Of a stretch of DNA of 64,000 bases, positions 25,342 to 34,363 are shown one piece after another; position 1 is the first letter of the stretch, and each line of letters opens with the position of its first letter. The notes under the pieces are model-generated. The model was not told the origin of the DNA, made no database searches, and saw nothing but the letters and a program-made list of their open reading frames with translations. The position numbers and the translations under genes are program-made. Source of the stretch: Algoriphagus oliviformis (GTDB lineage: Bacteria; Bacteroidota; Bacteroidia; Cytophagales; Cyclobacteriaceae); assembly GCF_017254915.1 (NCBI RefSeq), contig NZ_JAFKCT010000006.1:62001-126000 (forward strand). Reading direction: 5' to 3'.

Positions 25342-25821
25342 TTATTGTTTGGGAGGACACGGAGCTTCACGAGTCTGCACAAATTTCTGCTCCGGCTCCG
25401 AGTAACGAAAAAAAACGTGGACTAGCCCATTACTCAGAACCAAGTTGGGACAGTTGAGTTGTTGATTGTAGACCATGGCTTGACGCAAAGTCTTTTCGTC
25501 GATTTTCACCTGTGGGGCCTTGCATTCCACGAGCAGATAGGGCGAACCGCTACGGTCAAACACGATCAGGTCGGTACGCTTATCCAAGCGATTGTATTTC
25601 AAACCCTTTTCCAAGGAAAAAAGCCCACGGGGATAATCCTTGTGCTGGATCAGAAAATTGATCCAATGCTGGCGAACCCATTCCTCCGGCGTCAGCACCA
25701 AGTCCTTTTTTCTCAGGGAGTCATAGATCCAAAGCTTGTCTTCAGCCTGTTTCAGGACAGGTTCGAATTGGGGGAGGTTTAGCCCTGGAAGGCGAACTTT
25801 TTTTTCCTGAAGGCGACTCAT
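25342..25821 (-). CDS. HsdR-N / PD-(D/E)XK nuclease-like protein
   Basis: A 159-aa protein matching the HsdR N-terminal nuclease domain as a stand-alone unit. The active-site pattern is visible: a lone Glu in the helix TPEEWVRQHWINFL, then RTDLIVFDRSGSPYLLVECKAP (Asp, then Glu-X-Lys), followed by QAMVYNQQL. The start at ATG 25821 gives the normal N-terminus; the frame is open up to 25911. No methylase or specificity gene lies nearby, so this is not a type I restriction system. Stand-alone members are common in Bacteroidota and their role is unknown. It is likely co-transcribed with nothing downstream except the FNR-like gene 64 nt away. Confidence 0.8.
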   Translation of the reverse strand: MSRLQEKKVRLPGLNLPQFEPVLKQAEDKLWIYDSLRKKDLVLTPEEWVRQHWINFLIQHKDYPRGLFSLEKGLKYNRLDKRTDLIVFDRSGSPYLLVECKAPQVKIDEKTLRQAMVYNQQLNCPNLVLSNGLVHVFFRYSEPEQKFVQTREAPCPPKQ

Positions 25822-25934
25822 GCGCCAAATATCGCTATTTTTCCTTCCCCCTAGCCCCAAAAATAGACAAACAGGAAAAACCTCATTTTTTGTCAAAATA
25901 TTACAAAACACCCGTTCCCTGACATCAGCCGACC

Positions 25935-26621
25935 CTATTGGCCAAAATCCAGGTAAGGCTTGATTCTCTCAATCCACTCCGTTTTGAAAATCTTGATGCT
26001 GGCCAAATCCTCCGAAGCGGAAAATTTGCCGTGCTGCTGCCGATAGGCCACCAGCACCTTTGCTTCGCTGTAGCTGATATAGGGGTGCGCCGACAGCTGT
26101 TCCACCGTTGCGGAGTTGATCGGCAGCCTGGCAAAAACCACGCTGTCGAACTCGAAGAACTCCCCTATCGCCTGCATCATTTCCTCATTGACCCCATACA
26201 CCTCCAGCAGCTGGCGCTGGGAATGAAATCCCCCGAGCCTCTGCCTGTATTTGACGATCCGTGAGGCCGTACTAGGACCTATCCCTGGCACGATCTGTAG
26301 GGTCACCGAGTCCGCCTGGGAAAAGAAAATGCGGTTGAGGTTTTCGAGCTGCCTCTGGTTTCTCGCCGCCTTGGAAGTATCCTGGGGATTAAACGTCGGT
26401 AAGGGAGACGAGACCAGCTGAATGTGAATGCTTTGCAAACTATCAACACGGCTCTGATACTGCTTGAGGATATCCTCGGCCTGTCTGTTTTTAAGCCATC
26501 TCACGGCATCTGGAAGCAAACCAAACAGGAGCAGAAAGGGAATCAAGACCAAAAAACCCCGGGATTCTTTCCCAGAAAAGCCCAGATAGGATTTGATCCA
26601 ATAAAAAAACCGATCTTTCAT
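25935..26621 (-). CDS. Helix-hairpin-helix (ComEA-like) DNA-binding protein with N-terminal membrane helix
   Basis: A 228-aa protein: a membrane helix near residues 20-38 (GFLVLIPFLLLFGLLP), a linker, then at least two HhH units. These are seen as LQIVPGIGPSTASRIVKYRQRLGGF and LPINSATVEQLSAHPYISYSEAKVLVAYRQQHGKF, the ComEA/GspK-like pattern. A third partial unit begins at the C-terminus. It probably binds DNA outside the cytoplasmic membrane, as ComEA does in uptake, but other competence genes are not in this window. ATG 26621 is preferred over 26639. Divergent from hemA. Confidence 0.8.
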   Translation of the reverse strand: MKDRFFYWIKSYLGFSGKESRGFLVLIPFLLLFGLLPDAVRWLKNRQAEDILKQYQSRVDSLQSIHIQLVSSPLPTFNPQDTSKAARNQRQLENLNRIFFSQADSVTLQIVPGIGPSTASRIVKYRQRLGGFHSQRQLLEVYGVNEEMMQAIGEFFEFDSVVFARLPINSATVEQLSAHPYISYSEAKVLVAYRQQHGKFSASEDLASIKIFKTEWIERIKPYLDFGQ

Positions 26622-26774
26622 GCGTAAAAAGTAAACCAACTGATAAGTTAATCACAAAGCAATCGAAATCCTATCTGCCCGACTCCGATAAAGTGAGTCT
26701 GCTGTTTCTATTTAGATAAATTCTAAATTACCCTGCATTTAGCCGAAAGAAACTATTGGGGGGCGAGAGTCTGT

Positions 26775-26782
26775 TAAATTTG
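26775..26782 (+). promoter_or_regulatory. Candidate -7 element of the hemA promoter
   Basis: TAAATTTG fits the Bacteroidota consensus TAnnTTTG and lies 20 nt before the hemA ATG. The -33 element is weak (ATTGGG near 26754). Confidence 0.5.
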
Positions 26783-26801
26783 CATTGCAAAACTTGTAAA
26801 A

Positions 26802-28070
26802 ATGCACACCAAGTTTCGGGCTATCAGTTTATCACACAAGACCGCACCTGTTCAGATCAGGGAATTGATCTCTTTGGATGAAGAGTCAATCCATCGCATA
26901 CTCCTGAAAATCAAAGAGTTTTTCAACCCCGGAGATGCCCTGATTCTGTCTACCTGCAACAGAACGGAGATCTACTACAGCCATGAATTGGACTTGGGCA
27001 CCGAGATCATCAAGTTGGTCGGCTTGGAAAAAGGCCTGTCTGACGTGGTCAACTACCTCGATTATTTTGAAATCCTGAACGATGACCGAGAGGCCATCTC
27101 CCATCTTTTCCGCGTCTGCATGGGATTGGAAGCCCAGGTGATCGGCGATATCCAGATATCCAACCAGGTCAAGCGTGCCTATCAGGCAGCGGCCGACTTG
27201 GACATGGCTGGGCCGTTTTTGCACCGGCTGATGCATACGATCTTTTTCACCAACAAGAGAATCGTGCAGGAGACCAGCTTCCGTGATGGAGCTGCATCCC
27301 TCTCCTATGCCGCCATCGAGCTGATTGAAAGCCTCACCTCCAACATCTTTCAGCCAAGAATCCTGCTGATAGGCGTGGGTGAAATCGGTGAAGACGTGGC
27401 TAAAAACATGGTACACCTTCCCGAAGCCAAGGTGAAAATCACCAACCGAACTCAGGCCAAAGCCGAAGCAATCGCAGCCGAATTGGGCTTTGAAGTGGTG
27501 CCTTTCGAAAACTGCCGGGAAGCCATGAACGAAGCCGACGTGATCGTCTGCTCGATCATGAAAAACGAGCCTTTCATCACCAAGGAATTGGTCAAGCAGT
27601 TTGACATCCAGAGCTATAAGCTCCTCGTGGACCTCTCCGTGCCTCGGAGCATCGAGACTTCTGTCGAGGACGTATCCGGCGTGGTGCTGTACAATGTGGA
27701 CAATATCCGCAGCAAAGCCTCTGAGGCCTTGGAAAAGAGACTAGCTTCCGTACCCAAAGTCGAGGCGATCATCGAGGAAAGTATAGCGGAATTCTACGGC
27801 TGGAAAAAGGAGATGATGGTATCCCCCACCATCAACAAACTCAAGCAATCCCTCGAGCAAATCCGCCAGGAAGAACTGAGCAGATTTCTCAAAAACGCCG
27901 ATGGCAAGGAGTACGAGCTCATCGACAAGATCACCAAGAGCATGATGCAGAAAATCCTCAAAGTGCCGGTGGTACAGCTGCGGGCCGCCTGCAAGCGGGA
28001 CGAGGCCGAGGAGCTGATCGAGATGATCACCGACCTGTTTGACCTGGAAAAGGTCAACACCGAAAAATAA
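26802..28070 (+). CDS. hemA: Glutamyl-tRNA reductase
   Basis: First enzyme of the C5 tetrapyrrole pathway, reducing Glu-tRNA to glutamate-1-semialdehyde with NADPH; 422 aa, full length. The catalytic Cys lies in LILSTCNRTEIYY, followed by GLEAQVIGDIQISNQVKRAY, the NADPH site ILLIGVGEIGEDVAKNM and the conserved VDLSVPRSI. The C-terminal dimer helix runs to the end. The product is used by HemL, encoded far away at 48502-49794, so the two C5 steps are unlinked here. The gene is single, with its own promoter box and a strong terminator. Confidence 0.95.
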   Translation: MHTKFRAISLSHKTAPVQIRELISLDEESIHRILLKIKEFFNPGDALILSTCNRTEIYYSHELDLGTEIIKLVGLEKGLSDVVNYLDYFEILNDDREAISHLFRVCMGLEAQVIGDIQISNQVKRAYQAAADLDMAGPFLHRLMHTIFFTNKRIVQETSFRDGAASLSYAAIELIESLTSNIFQPRILLIGVGEIGEDVAKNMVHLPEAKVKITNRTQAKAEAIAAELGFEVVPFENCREAMNEADVIVCSIMKNEPFITKELVKQFDIQSYKLLVDLSVPRSIETSVEDVSGVVLYNVDNIRSKASEALEKRLASVPKVEAIIEESIAEFYGWKKEMMVSPTINKLKQSLEQIRQEELSRFLKNADGKEYELIDKITKSMMQKILKVPVVQLRAACKRDEAEELIEMITDLFDLEKVNTEK

Positions 28071-28089
28071 AAGAAATTTAAGCTTAAGA

Positions 28090-28130
28090 AATGACCAAAG
28101 GCTCCCTAGGTATCCTTTGGTCATTTTATA
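28090..28130 (+). terminator. Terminator of hemA
   Basis: AATGACCAAAGG and its exact reverse complement (28114-28125) around a 12-nt loop, followed by TTATATTTA. The tail TATATTTA (28127-28134) also resembles a -7 box for the next gene. Confidence 0.75.
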
Positions 28131-28157
28131 TTTAGGCCAAATTGCATCCTCTCTCCC

Positions 28158-29726
28158 ATGATTTCCCCCTCAGTACGACGACTGCTCCTCGCGGCAGCTT
28201 TCTCCCTCAGTTCCAACCTGATTTATTCCCAAACCTGGGAAGTCTATGATCCCCAAGGCAAGCTCAAGTCCCGGGCAATCTACGACCGCATTGAGGTGCT
28301 GAGCGAGTCGGTAATCATCGGCAAAAACGAGAAGGGGCTGGCGATGCTATCGAGGGATCTGAAGCCAGTAGTCGATCTCCAAGGCGAGGAAGTCTACCAA
28401 TATCTCGCGCCTTGGATCTTGGTGAAAGGGCCCAAGGGAATCGGCGCTTTCCACGAATACGGACAGCAGGCCTTGGCCCTGGAGTACGAGGAGATACAGA
28501 CTTACTTTAATTTTCTCCTGGGAAAAAAAGGCGGAGAATACTGGCTGTTTGAAAAAGGCAACGGAAAGACCACCGCACTCGGGAAGCTCGACGACGCGAA
28601 GCTGACCCATCACGGGATGCTGATCACCCAGAAAAACGGCAACTTCTATCTCCCCCTTTCCAAAGATCCTGAGCGTCCCTACGAGATGCTGTCGGAAAAC
28701 AAAGGAAACTACCTGCTGGCAAAAGAAGCCACGGGATTTGGGATCATCAATATCGAGGGAGACTACGTCATGGATCCGGTAGTCGACCAGCTGGAGCATA
28801 CCAAAGGGGACTACTTCTACGGATTCGACCAAAACCAATACCTGCTCATCAAAGGCGACGAAGTCAAGTCCGACGTGGCCTACAACTCCTACCATAGGAT
28901 CACGAAGGAGGGAGACCTGATGCTGGAGTACATCCACGGCAAGCTTCGCCGGGTGATGGAGGAAGATGGCATTCTCCTGGACGCAGTCGGCATGGAGTCG
29001 GTAGAACTCATTGGCGACAACCTCTTCAACGTGAGGTTTCGCGAGAACAAGCTCGGCCTTCTGGGCAAAAAGGGGTGGCAAGTACAGCCCACCACCGACA
29101 TCGAATGGATCAAGGCCGGAACCGAAGGCCTTTTTCCGGCGGGCAAAAAAGGCCTCAGCGGTTTTGTCAACTCTTCCGGCAGCTGGGTGGTCGAGCCACG
29201 CTTCGCCGAAACAGGGCAATTTTCCGAACAAATCTCCAAATACCGAAATACGGTCACATGGGGACTGATGGCTTTTGACGGACGCATCATCCAAGAGCCC
29301 AAGTGGGATGAGATCAAGGACTTCTCAGCCGGGATCGCCATCGCCAAAACCGGGGGAGAATTTCACCTGCTGAACAAAAACGGTGAGGTGCTCAACGAGT
29401 CGGGCTTTGACAAAGTATGCAGGCTAAAGGAAGGTTACTTTTTGGTGGAAAAGGCCGGAAAGCAGGGTCTGCTAGACCAGTCCGGCTCAGAGCTTCTACC
29501 CCTTGCTTTTGAAAACATCCAAGTGGAAAACCCGGACTTCATGATCGTCAAAAAAGACGGCCTGGTCGGCGCAATCAACATCCAGGGCGAAGTGATCATC
29601 CCGGTGAACTATCAGGAAATCGTCGCTGACTGGAGCGGAAACCAAGTCCTGGCCAAGGAACTGTACCAACCGGTGGTCATACAAATCGAAGAACCGCAAA
29701 CCGGAAAAAGAAAAAAGGGAGCTTGA
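28158..29726 (+). CDS. WG-repeat secreted protein
   Basis: A 522-aa protein with a Sec signal (ending NLIYS) and a chain of WG beta repeats: units such as WEVYDPQGKLKSRAIYDRI, GLLGKKGWQVQPTTDIEWI, GLSGFVNSSGSWVVEPRFAE, GLMAFDGRIIQEPKWDEIKD and LVGAINIQGEVIIPVNYQEI appear every 45-50 residues, some degenerate in the middle. WG repeats form beta-hairpin or propeller-like scaffolds with no known activity and are frequent in Bacteroidota surface proteins. The gene ends directly in a hairpin that overlaps its stop codon. Confidence 0.88.
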   Translation: MISPSVRRLLLAAAFSLSSNLIYSQTWEVYDPQGKLKSRAIYDRIEVLSESVIIGKNEKGLAMLSRDLKPVVDLQGEEVYQYLAPWILVKGPKGIGAFHEYGQQALALEYEEIQTYFNFLLGKKGGEYWLFEKGNGKTTALGKLDDAKLTHHGMLITQKNGNFYLPLSKDPERPYEMLSENKGNYLLAKEATGFGIINIEGDYVMDPVVDQLEHTKGDYFYGFDQNQYLLIKGDEVKSDVAYNSYHRITKEGDLMLEYIHGKLRRVMEEDGILLDAVGMESVELIGDNLFNVRFRENKLGLLGKKGWQVQPTTDIEWIKAGTEGLFPAGKKGLSGFVNSSGSWVVEPRFAETGQFSEQISKYRNTVTWGLMAFDGRIIQEPKWDEIKDFSAGIAIAKTGGEFHLLNKNGEVLNESGFDKVCRLKEGYFLVEKAGKQGLLDQSGSELLPLAFENIQVENPDFMIVKKDGLVGAINIQGEVIIPVNYQEIVADWSGNQVLAKELYQPVVIQIEEPQTGKRKKGA

Positions 29727-29740
29727 CGCTCCCTTTTTTT
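29711..29740. terminator. Bidirectional terminator between WG-repeat gene and floA
   Basis: GGGAGC/GCTCCC stem (29717-29722 and 29728-29733) with A6 on the left and T7 on the right; the WG-repeat stop codon is in the loop and the floA stop lies at its right edge. Confidence 0.85.
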
Positions 29741-30749
29741 ATTTCTTCTCGGATTTTCCCGAGCCAGAATCCTTCGAGTCCTTGTCAGAGCTGGCAATTG
29801 AGTCCCGCATCGAGGTATCCGATTTGATGTTTTCCATGCGGTAGTAATCCATTACCCCCAATTGTCCAGAGCGGAAGGCTTCCGCCAGCGCTTTGGGAAC
29901 TTCGGCTTCGGCCTCGACTACTTTCGCCCGCATTTCTACGTTTTTCGCCTTCATCTCCTGTTCCAAAGCGACCGCCATGGCACGTCTTTCCTCAGCTTTT
30001 GCCTCGGCGACTTTCAAATCAGCAGAAGCCTGGTCGATCTGAAGTTTCGCTCCGATGTTGGCTCCCACGTCAATGTCTGCGATATCGATCGAAAGAATCT
30101 CAAAAGCCGTCCCTGCATCAAGGCCACGCTGAAGAACCAGTTTGGAGATTTTGTCGGGGTTTTCAAGCACCGATTTATGCGTGGCCGCCGAGCCGATGGA
30201 AGTGACGATCCCCTCCCCGACACGGGCTAGGATTGTCTCCTCTCCTGCTCCACCGACCAACTGGGCGATATTGGCACGGACAGTCACCCTCGCCTTGGCT
30301 ATCAGCTGGATGCCATCTGCAGCCACAGCGGCCACATTCGGGGTATTGATCACCTTCGGGTTTACGGATATCTGCACTGCCTCAAACACATCCCGGCCCG
30401 CCAGGTCTATCGCGGTGGCCTGCTTGAAGCTGAGGCTGATGTTTGCTTTGTCCGCGGAAATCAGCGCCCTGATCACCGCGGGCACGTTGCCTCCCGCCAG
30501 ATAGTGCGTTTCCAGCTCATTGGTCGTGAGCTGAAGTCCCGCCTTGGTGGCGGTGATGAGGGAATTGACGATCACGCTCGGCGGAACTTTCCGGATTCTC
30601 ATCCCGATCAATTCCCCTATGCCTACGCGGACGTTGGCAAACTGCGCCGTAATCCACAGATTGACCGGGACAAAGTATAAAAAGATGAATAGTAGGACTA
30701 TCCCTGCGAAAGCAGCTACCAACACGAACAATGAACTGTTTGGCTCCAT
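29739..30749 (-). CDS. floA: Flotillin-like protein FloA
   Basis: A 336-aa SPFH protein matching the bacterial FloA/YqfA type. One N-terminal hairpin or helix ([21 protein letters not shown]) precedes the SPFH core: [49 protein letters not shown] and [24 protein letters not shown]. An Ala/Glu-rich coiled coil follows ([23 protein letters not shown] region). FloA organises membrane microdomains. The C-terminus adds a short Ser/Lys/Asp tail. It starts 1 nt after the stop of the nfeD-like gene, the standard NfeD-FloA pair. Confidence 0.93.
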   Translation of the reverse strand: MEPNSSLFVLVAAFAGIVLLFIFLYFVPVNLWITAQFANVRVGIGELIGMRIRKVPPSVIVNSLITATKAGLQLTTNELETHYLAGGNVPAVIRALISADKANISLSFKQATAIDLAGRDVFEAVQISVNPKVINTPNVAAVAADGIQLIAKARVTVRANIAQLVGGAGEETILARVGEGIVTSIGSAATHKSVLENPDKISKLVLQRGLDAGTAFEILSIDIADIDVGANIGAKLQIDQASADLKVAEAKAEERRAMAVALEQEMKAKNVEMRAKVVEAEAEVPKALAEAFRSGQLGVMDYYRMENIKSDTSMRDSIASSDKDSKDSGSGKSEKK

Positions 30750-30750
30750 A

Positions 30751-31209
30751 TTATTTGACTAGAATTTTATTGTTTTCGATTTTGATGATATTGACTGTGC
30801 GGCCGACCTCGATAAAACCCTCCTCGGACTTGACCTCGTAGATCCGCTCCCCAAAGGACACTTTTCCAAAAGGCTTGATGTCCGACATCGCCGTGCCGCT
30901 CATCCCGATGGCAAGACCGTCGGTTCGGCCGTCAAAGGCACCTCCCTGCATGGAAGATTTGAGGGAAAAACGCTTCCATACCCCTGAGCTAAAGCCAAAC
31001 CATACGACCACCAGATTCAAGATGGCGGCAAGGCCGGTGATCCACATTGCCGTGCCCGCCTCAAAGGAGATGAATGCATACGCCACTCCCGCCAAACTGA
31101 CGATCAATCCAAAAATACCGACGATCGTGGTACCGGGAATAAACAGCAACTCCACCAACAACAAGATCAAGCCGATGGTAAGTAGACTGGATAGGATCAG
31201 AATGGTCAT
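30751..31209 (-). CDS. Short NfeD-like membrane protein
   Basis: A 152-aa NfeD1b-type protein: three to four hydrophobic helices ([52 protein letters not shown]) and a C-terminal OB-fold beta domain ([35 protein letters not shown]...VKIE-like end). It lacks the ClpP-class protease half of long NfeD proteins. NfeD partners of flotillins are thought to stabilise or recruit them. ATG 31209 is chosen over the longer frame to 31263 because a TAnnTTTG box on the minus strand (31261-31268) would put the transcript start between them. Confidence 0.8.
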   Translation of the reverse strand: MTILILSSLLTIGLILLLVELLFIPGTTIVGIFGLIVSLAGVAYAFISFEAGTAMWITGLAAILNLVVVWFGFSSGVWKRFSLKSSMQGGAFDGRTDGLAIGMSGTAMSDIKPFGKVSFGERIYEVKSEEGFIEVGRTVNIIKIENNKILVK

Positions 31210-31260
31210 GGCCGGGAGAAACGGGAGTAGAATCAGGCCTAAAATACGGGTTTCGGGAAT

Positions 31261-31268
31261 CAAACCTA
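31261..31268 (-). promoter_or_regulatory. Candidate -7 element for nfeD-floA
   Basis: On the minus strand TAGGTTTG matches TAnnTTTG, about 50 nt before the chosen nfeD start and inside the short gap downstream of proS. Confidence 0.4.
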
Positions 31269-31270
31269 CC

Positions 31271-31310
31271 AGAAAAAAGAAAAAAGCCGGAAGTGGACTT
31301 TCCGGCTTTG
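31271..31310 (-). terminator. Terminator of proS
   Basis: AAAGCCGGAA (31283-31292) and TTCCGGCTTT around a 6-7 nt loop. On the minus strand the stem is followed by two T6 tracts. Confidence 0.8.
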
Positions 31311-31316
31311 GTACTT

Positions 31317-32798
31317 TTAGTAGGCTTTCGCAAAGTAGACTCGGCCCGCCGAGGGCTTGCCGGTATAGACGCAGACACCCTCCTCTTCTTTTCTGTCCAA
31401 AGGAATGCAGCGGATGGTAGCCTTGGTGAGTTCCTTGATTTTATCCTCAGTCTCGGAGGTTCCGTCCCAGTGCGCAGACACAAAGCCGCCCTTTTCCTCC
31501 AGCACCTGCTGAAATTCCTCCCAGGAATTCACCTCGGAAGTCACAGATGCCCGGAAATCGAAAGCTTTCTTGTATATGCCCTCTTGGATATCCTCCAAAA
31601 GCCCGGTGATTTTCTCCACAATAGATTGGGAAGCCAGTTCGAAGGTTTCTTTGGTGAGGGTATCTCTTCTGGCGATTTCGATGGTGCCGTTTTCCAAGTC
31701 CCTCGGGCCTAATGCAATCCTCACCGGCACGCCTTTCAGCTCGTACTCGGCAAACTTCCAGCCGGGCTTTTGGGTGTCTCTGTCGTCAAATTTGACGGAA
31801 ACCCCAGCTTTGCGAAGATCGGCCATGATTTCCTTGGCCTTCACCGAAATGGCCTCCAGCTCGGCCTCTCCTCGGTAGATCGGCACGATCACCACCTGGA
31901 TAGGAGCCAATTTTGGAGGCAAGACCAAACCATTGTCATCGGAGTGGGCCATGATGAGCGCTCCCATGAGACGGGTACTCACTCCCCAAGAGGTTCCCCA
32001 GACGTGATCCAATCCGCCTTCTTTCGTCGCGAATTTGACATCAAAAGCTTTGGCAAAGTTTTGTCCCAAAAAGTGGGAAGTACCCGCCTGAAGAGCCTTG
32101 CCATCCTGCATCATCGCTTCGATACAGAAGGTTTCATCCGCACCGGCAAAGCGCTCGTTTTCGGTCTTTCTCCCCTTCACCACAGGCACCGCCATGTATT
32201 CCTCGGCAAACTGCGCGTAAACATTCATCATCTGGACGGTCTCGTCCATTGCTTCTTTTGCGGTCGCATGGGCGGTATGCCCCTCCTGCCAGAGGAACTC
32301 GGCAGTCCTCAAAAACAGCCGGGTCCGCATCTCCCAGCGCACCACATTGGCCCACTGGTTTACCAGCAAAGGAAGGTCGCGATAGGACTGAACCCAGTTT
32401 TTGTAGGTACTCCAAATGACCGTCTCGGAGGTAGGACGCACGATGAGTTCTTCTTCCAACTTAGCCTCCGGATCTACGACCACGCCAGAGCCGTCTTCGG
32501 CATTTTTCAGGCGATAGTGCGTCACCACGGCACATTCCTTGGCAAATCCCTCCACGTGGCTAGCCTCTTTGCTCAGGTAGGACTTTGGGATAAAAAGCGG
32601 GAAATAGGCGTTGGTGTGGCCGGTCTCCTTAAACATCTTATCCAACTGCGCCTGCATCTTTTCCCAGATGGAATAGCCATAGGGCTTGATCACCATGCAT
32701 CCCCTCACTGCGGAGTTTTCGGCCAGGTCAGCTTTCTTCACCAGTTCATTGTACCACAGCGAATAATCCTCGCTGCGTTTTGGAAGTCCTTTACTCAT
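31317..32798 (-). CDS. proS: Prolyl-tRNA synthetase (archaeal/eukaryotic type)
   Basis: Charges tRNA-Pro; 493 aa, the short class II form without the bacterial editing insertion. Motif 2 is visible as [30 protein letters not shown], motif 3 as [29 protein letters not shown], followed by the anticodon-binding domain ([41 protein letters not shown]). The C-terminal zinc-type domain has the final ...[20 protein letters not shown]. This form is usual in Bacteroidota. Monocistronic, with a TATATTTG -7 box upstream and a hairpin downstream. Confidence 0.95.
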   Translation of the reverse strand: MSKGLPKRSEDYSLWYNELVKKADLAENSAVRGCMVIKPYGYSIWEKMQAQLDKMFKETGHTNAYFPLFIPKSYLSKEASHVEGFAKECAVVTHYRLKNAEDGSGVVVDPEAKLEEELIVRPTSETVIWSTYKNWVQSYRDLPLLVNQWANVVRWEMRTRLFLRTAEFLWQEGHTAHATAKEAMDETVQMMNVYAQFAEEYMAVPVVKGRKTENERFAGADETFCIEAMMQDGKALQAGTSHFLGQNFAKAFDVKFATKEGGLDHVWGTSWGVSTRLMGALIMAHSDDNGLVLPPKLAPIQVVIVPIYRGEAELEAISVKAKEIMADLRKAGVSVKFDDRDTQKPGWKFAEYELKGVPVRIALGPRDLENGTIEIARRDTLTKETFELASQSIVEKITGLLEDIQEGIYKKAFDFRASVTSEVNSWEEFQQVLEEKGGFVSAHWDGTSETEDKIKELTKATIRCIPLDRKEEEGVCVYTGKPSAGRVYFAKAY

Positions 32799-32827
32799 TT
32801 AGGTTGTATAGAATGTTAAAATGTCTT

Positions 32828-32835
32828 TAAATTTG
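32828..32835 (+). promoter_or_regulatory. Candidate -7 element for the Tyr/Gly-rich lipoprotein gene
   Basis: TAAATTTG, 85 nt before the ATG, with GTTG 21 nt further upstream as a weak -33 element. Confidence 0.4.
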
Positions 32836-32850
32836 CTTACTTAGGGCTGG

Positions 32851-32858
32851 CAAATATA
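32851..32858 (-). promoter_or_regulatory. Candidate -7 element of proS
   Basis: Minus-strand TATATTTG matches TAnnTTTG about 55 nt before the proS ATG. Confidence 0.45.
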
Positions 32859-32920
32859 AACCAAAAAGAATAACCTCAGGATTCTCAGCCCGTATAACAA
32901 GACAACAATCAACTTCTCCT

Positions 32921-34285
32921 ATGAAGAAACTCACCCTCATTACCGCTTCAGTTCTAGTTGGGTCCCTTGTCATCTCTTCTTGCAGTTCGAATAAAATGAC
33001 CGCTAGTGGGCCGAATGACAACTTGTATTTCATGGCTTCTGACGTGCAGCTGGCGACGAAATACGCTGTGGCAAACAACAATCCACAGTCCTTCAAAAAC
33101 ATATCCGAGGAGCCGGCTTTGGCGGAGGAGAATTTCAGTTCGAGAAACGTAAATCCGGAATACATCTCCAGATACCAAGCTACGGAAGCTGCGACTACTT
33201 CGGAAGATGGCGTCATTTACTTTGACGAATCATCAGACTATCAAGGCAGCACGGGCAACATCAATGCTTACGACAATTACACTACTTCCAGCAACGGAAG
33301 CAACAGCGGTTTTTCCAACGTTAATTTCAATTTTGGCCTAGGCTTCGGATACAGTCCCTATGGGTGGGGGATGTCTCCCTACATGGGCATCAATTACGGA
33401 TGGGGATTTATGCCCGGCCTTTCCATCGGCTTAGGTTTCGGATTTGGCTACCCGATGTATCCTAGCTATGGATGGGGATATCCTATGTACCCTGGCTACG
33501 GATGGGGCTATCCGATGTACGGCTATGGATATCCTATGTATGGCTATGGCTATCCAGTTTACCCTGGCTATCCTGCCTACGTATTGCCAGGCAGTGAATA
33601 TGGCAACAGACGCGTAGTATATGGTGCAAGACCTACCAGAGGCTCTTCTATCACAAACACTGGTGTCCGCGGATCTCAAGCTGCAGTGATGCCTAGTACC
33701 GCACGAGCACAAGCCAGAAACAGCGCCAGCGCTTCCAACCCTGCCGCAAGACGTTTGGTGTCTTCCGGCGGGACTTCCAGAACAGCGACCCGCGACTTTG
33801 GCAGCTCTCAAAACGACTACTACAATGCCAGCCGCAGCAGAGTAGCTACCTCCAGAAATATCAGCTCTCCTGCAGCAGATCGCGCTGTGAGCACCCGCTC
33901 CAGAAGCTCCATTCCATCTGCCAGATCCAGCTTCAACACTCCCGCGAGCAGCAGCATGAGAAACTACTCCAGCCCTGCCAGAACCAGCAATCCAAGCTAC
34001 AACAGCAGAACAAGCTCTCCTTCTTACAACAGAGGTTCTATTCCGTCTTACAACAACAGAAGTACTTCACCTTCATACAACACCAGATCTACTTCGCCTT
34101 CTTACAACAGAAGCAGCAGCCCGTCCTACAACAGAACGGTCACTCCAAGCAGATCAAACAACACATCCACCTTCAGCTCGCCTAGCAGGTCTAGCTCTGG
34201 TGGCAGCATGAGTGCTCCGAGCAGAAGCTCGGGCGGGTCTTCCGGCGGTAGCGTCGGCGGATCCAGAGGAGGAAGGGGAAATTGA
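32921..34285 (+). CDS. Low-complexity lipoprotein with Tyr/Gly/Pro and Ser-Pro-Tyr-Asn repeats
   Basis: A 454-aa protein I cannot assign. The leader ends at VISSC, so it is a lipoprotein. Residues about 35-110 look ordinary; about 125-225 are rich in Gly/Tyr/Trp/Met/Pro with repeated units such as YGWGYPMYPG and YGYPMYGYG. A basic linker (RRVVYGARPTRGSS) follows, and the C-terminal 200 residues are Ser/Arg/Asn-rich with at least seven copies of (S/I)PSYN(N/T)R. It ends in a Gly/Ser tail. The sequence is predicted disordered and sticky, suiting an outer-membrane or matrix/adhesive surface protein. The underlying DNA has short tandem repeats that could vary in number. Confidence 0.75.
   Translation: MKKLTLITASVLVGSLVISSCSSNKMTASGPNDNLYFMASDVQLATKYAVANNNPQSFKNISEEPALAEENFSSRNVNPEYISRYQATEAATTSEDGVIYFDESSDYQGSTGNINAYDNYTTSSNGSNSGFSNVNFNFGLGFGYSPYGWGMSPYMGINYGWGFMPGLSIGLGFGFGYPMYPSYGWGYPMYPGYGWGYPMYGYGYPMYGYGYPVYPGYPAYVLPGSEYGNRRVVYGARPTRGSSITNTGVRGSQAAVMPSTARAQARNSASASNPAARRLVSSGGTSRTATRDFGSSQNDYYNASRSRVATSRNISSPAADRAVSTRSRSSIPSARSSFNTPASSSMRNYSSPARTSNPSYNSRTSSPSYNRGSIPSYNNRSTSPSYNTRSTSPSYNRSSSPSYNRTVTPSRSNNTSTFSSPSRSSSGGSMSAPSRSSGGSSGGSVGGSRGGRGN
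33437..33585 (+). repeat. Imperfect tandem repeats coding for GYPMYxGYGWGYPMY units
   Basis: The stretch repeats variants of GGCTATCCGATGTA with 18-30 nt periods, encoding Gly-Tyr-Pro-Met-Tyr units. Synonymous differences show the copies are not fresh. Confidence 0.7.
33990..34137 (+). repeat. Imperfect tandem repeats coding for SPSYNxR units
   Basis: Copies of a 24-27 nt unit around TCTTACAACA, encoding (Ser/Asn/Ile)-Pro-Ser-Tyr-Asn-(Ser/Arg/Asn/Thr). About seven units are recognisable. Confidence 0.7.
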
Positions 34286-34302
34286 TTTCCCCTTTTTTTT
34301 TT
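34275..34302 (+). terminator. Terminator overlapping the lipoprotein stop codon
   Basis: GGGGAAAT/ATTTCCCC stem (34275-34282 and 34285-34292) followed by a T10 run; the TGA stop lies in the loop. Confidence 0.85.
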
Positions 34303-34363
34303 CGGCAATTCAGCACAAAAAGTCATTCCTACCGTTTATTCCTTACAACCAAACAGCAGTTTA

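Noticed and set aside
25342..25821. Type I restriction system
   Set aside because: Only the HsdR N-terminal nuclease-like domain is present; no helicase, methylase or specificity subunit nearby.
33437..34137. CRISPR array suggested by short repeats
   Set aside because: Units are coding, imperfect, 18-30 nt without unique spacers, and in frame with a long gene.
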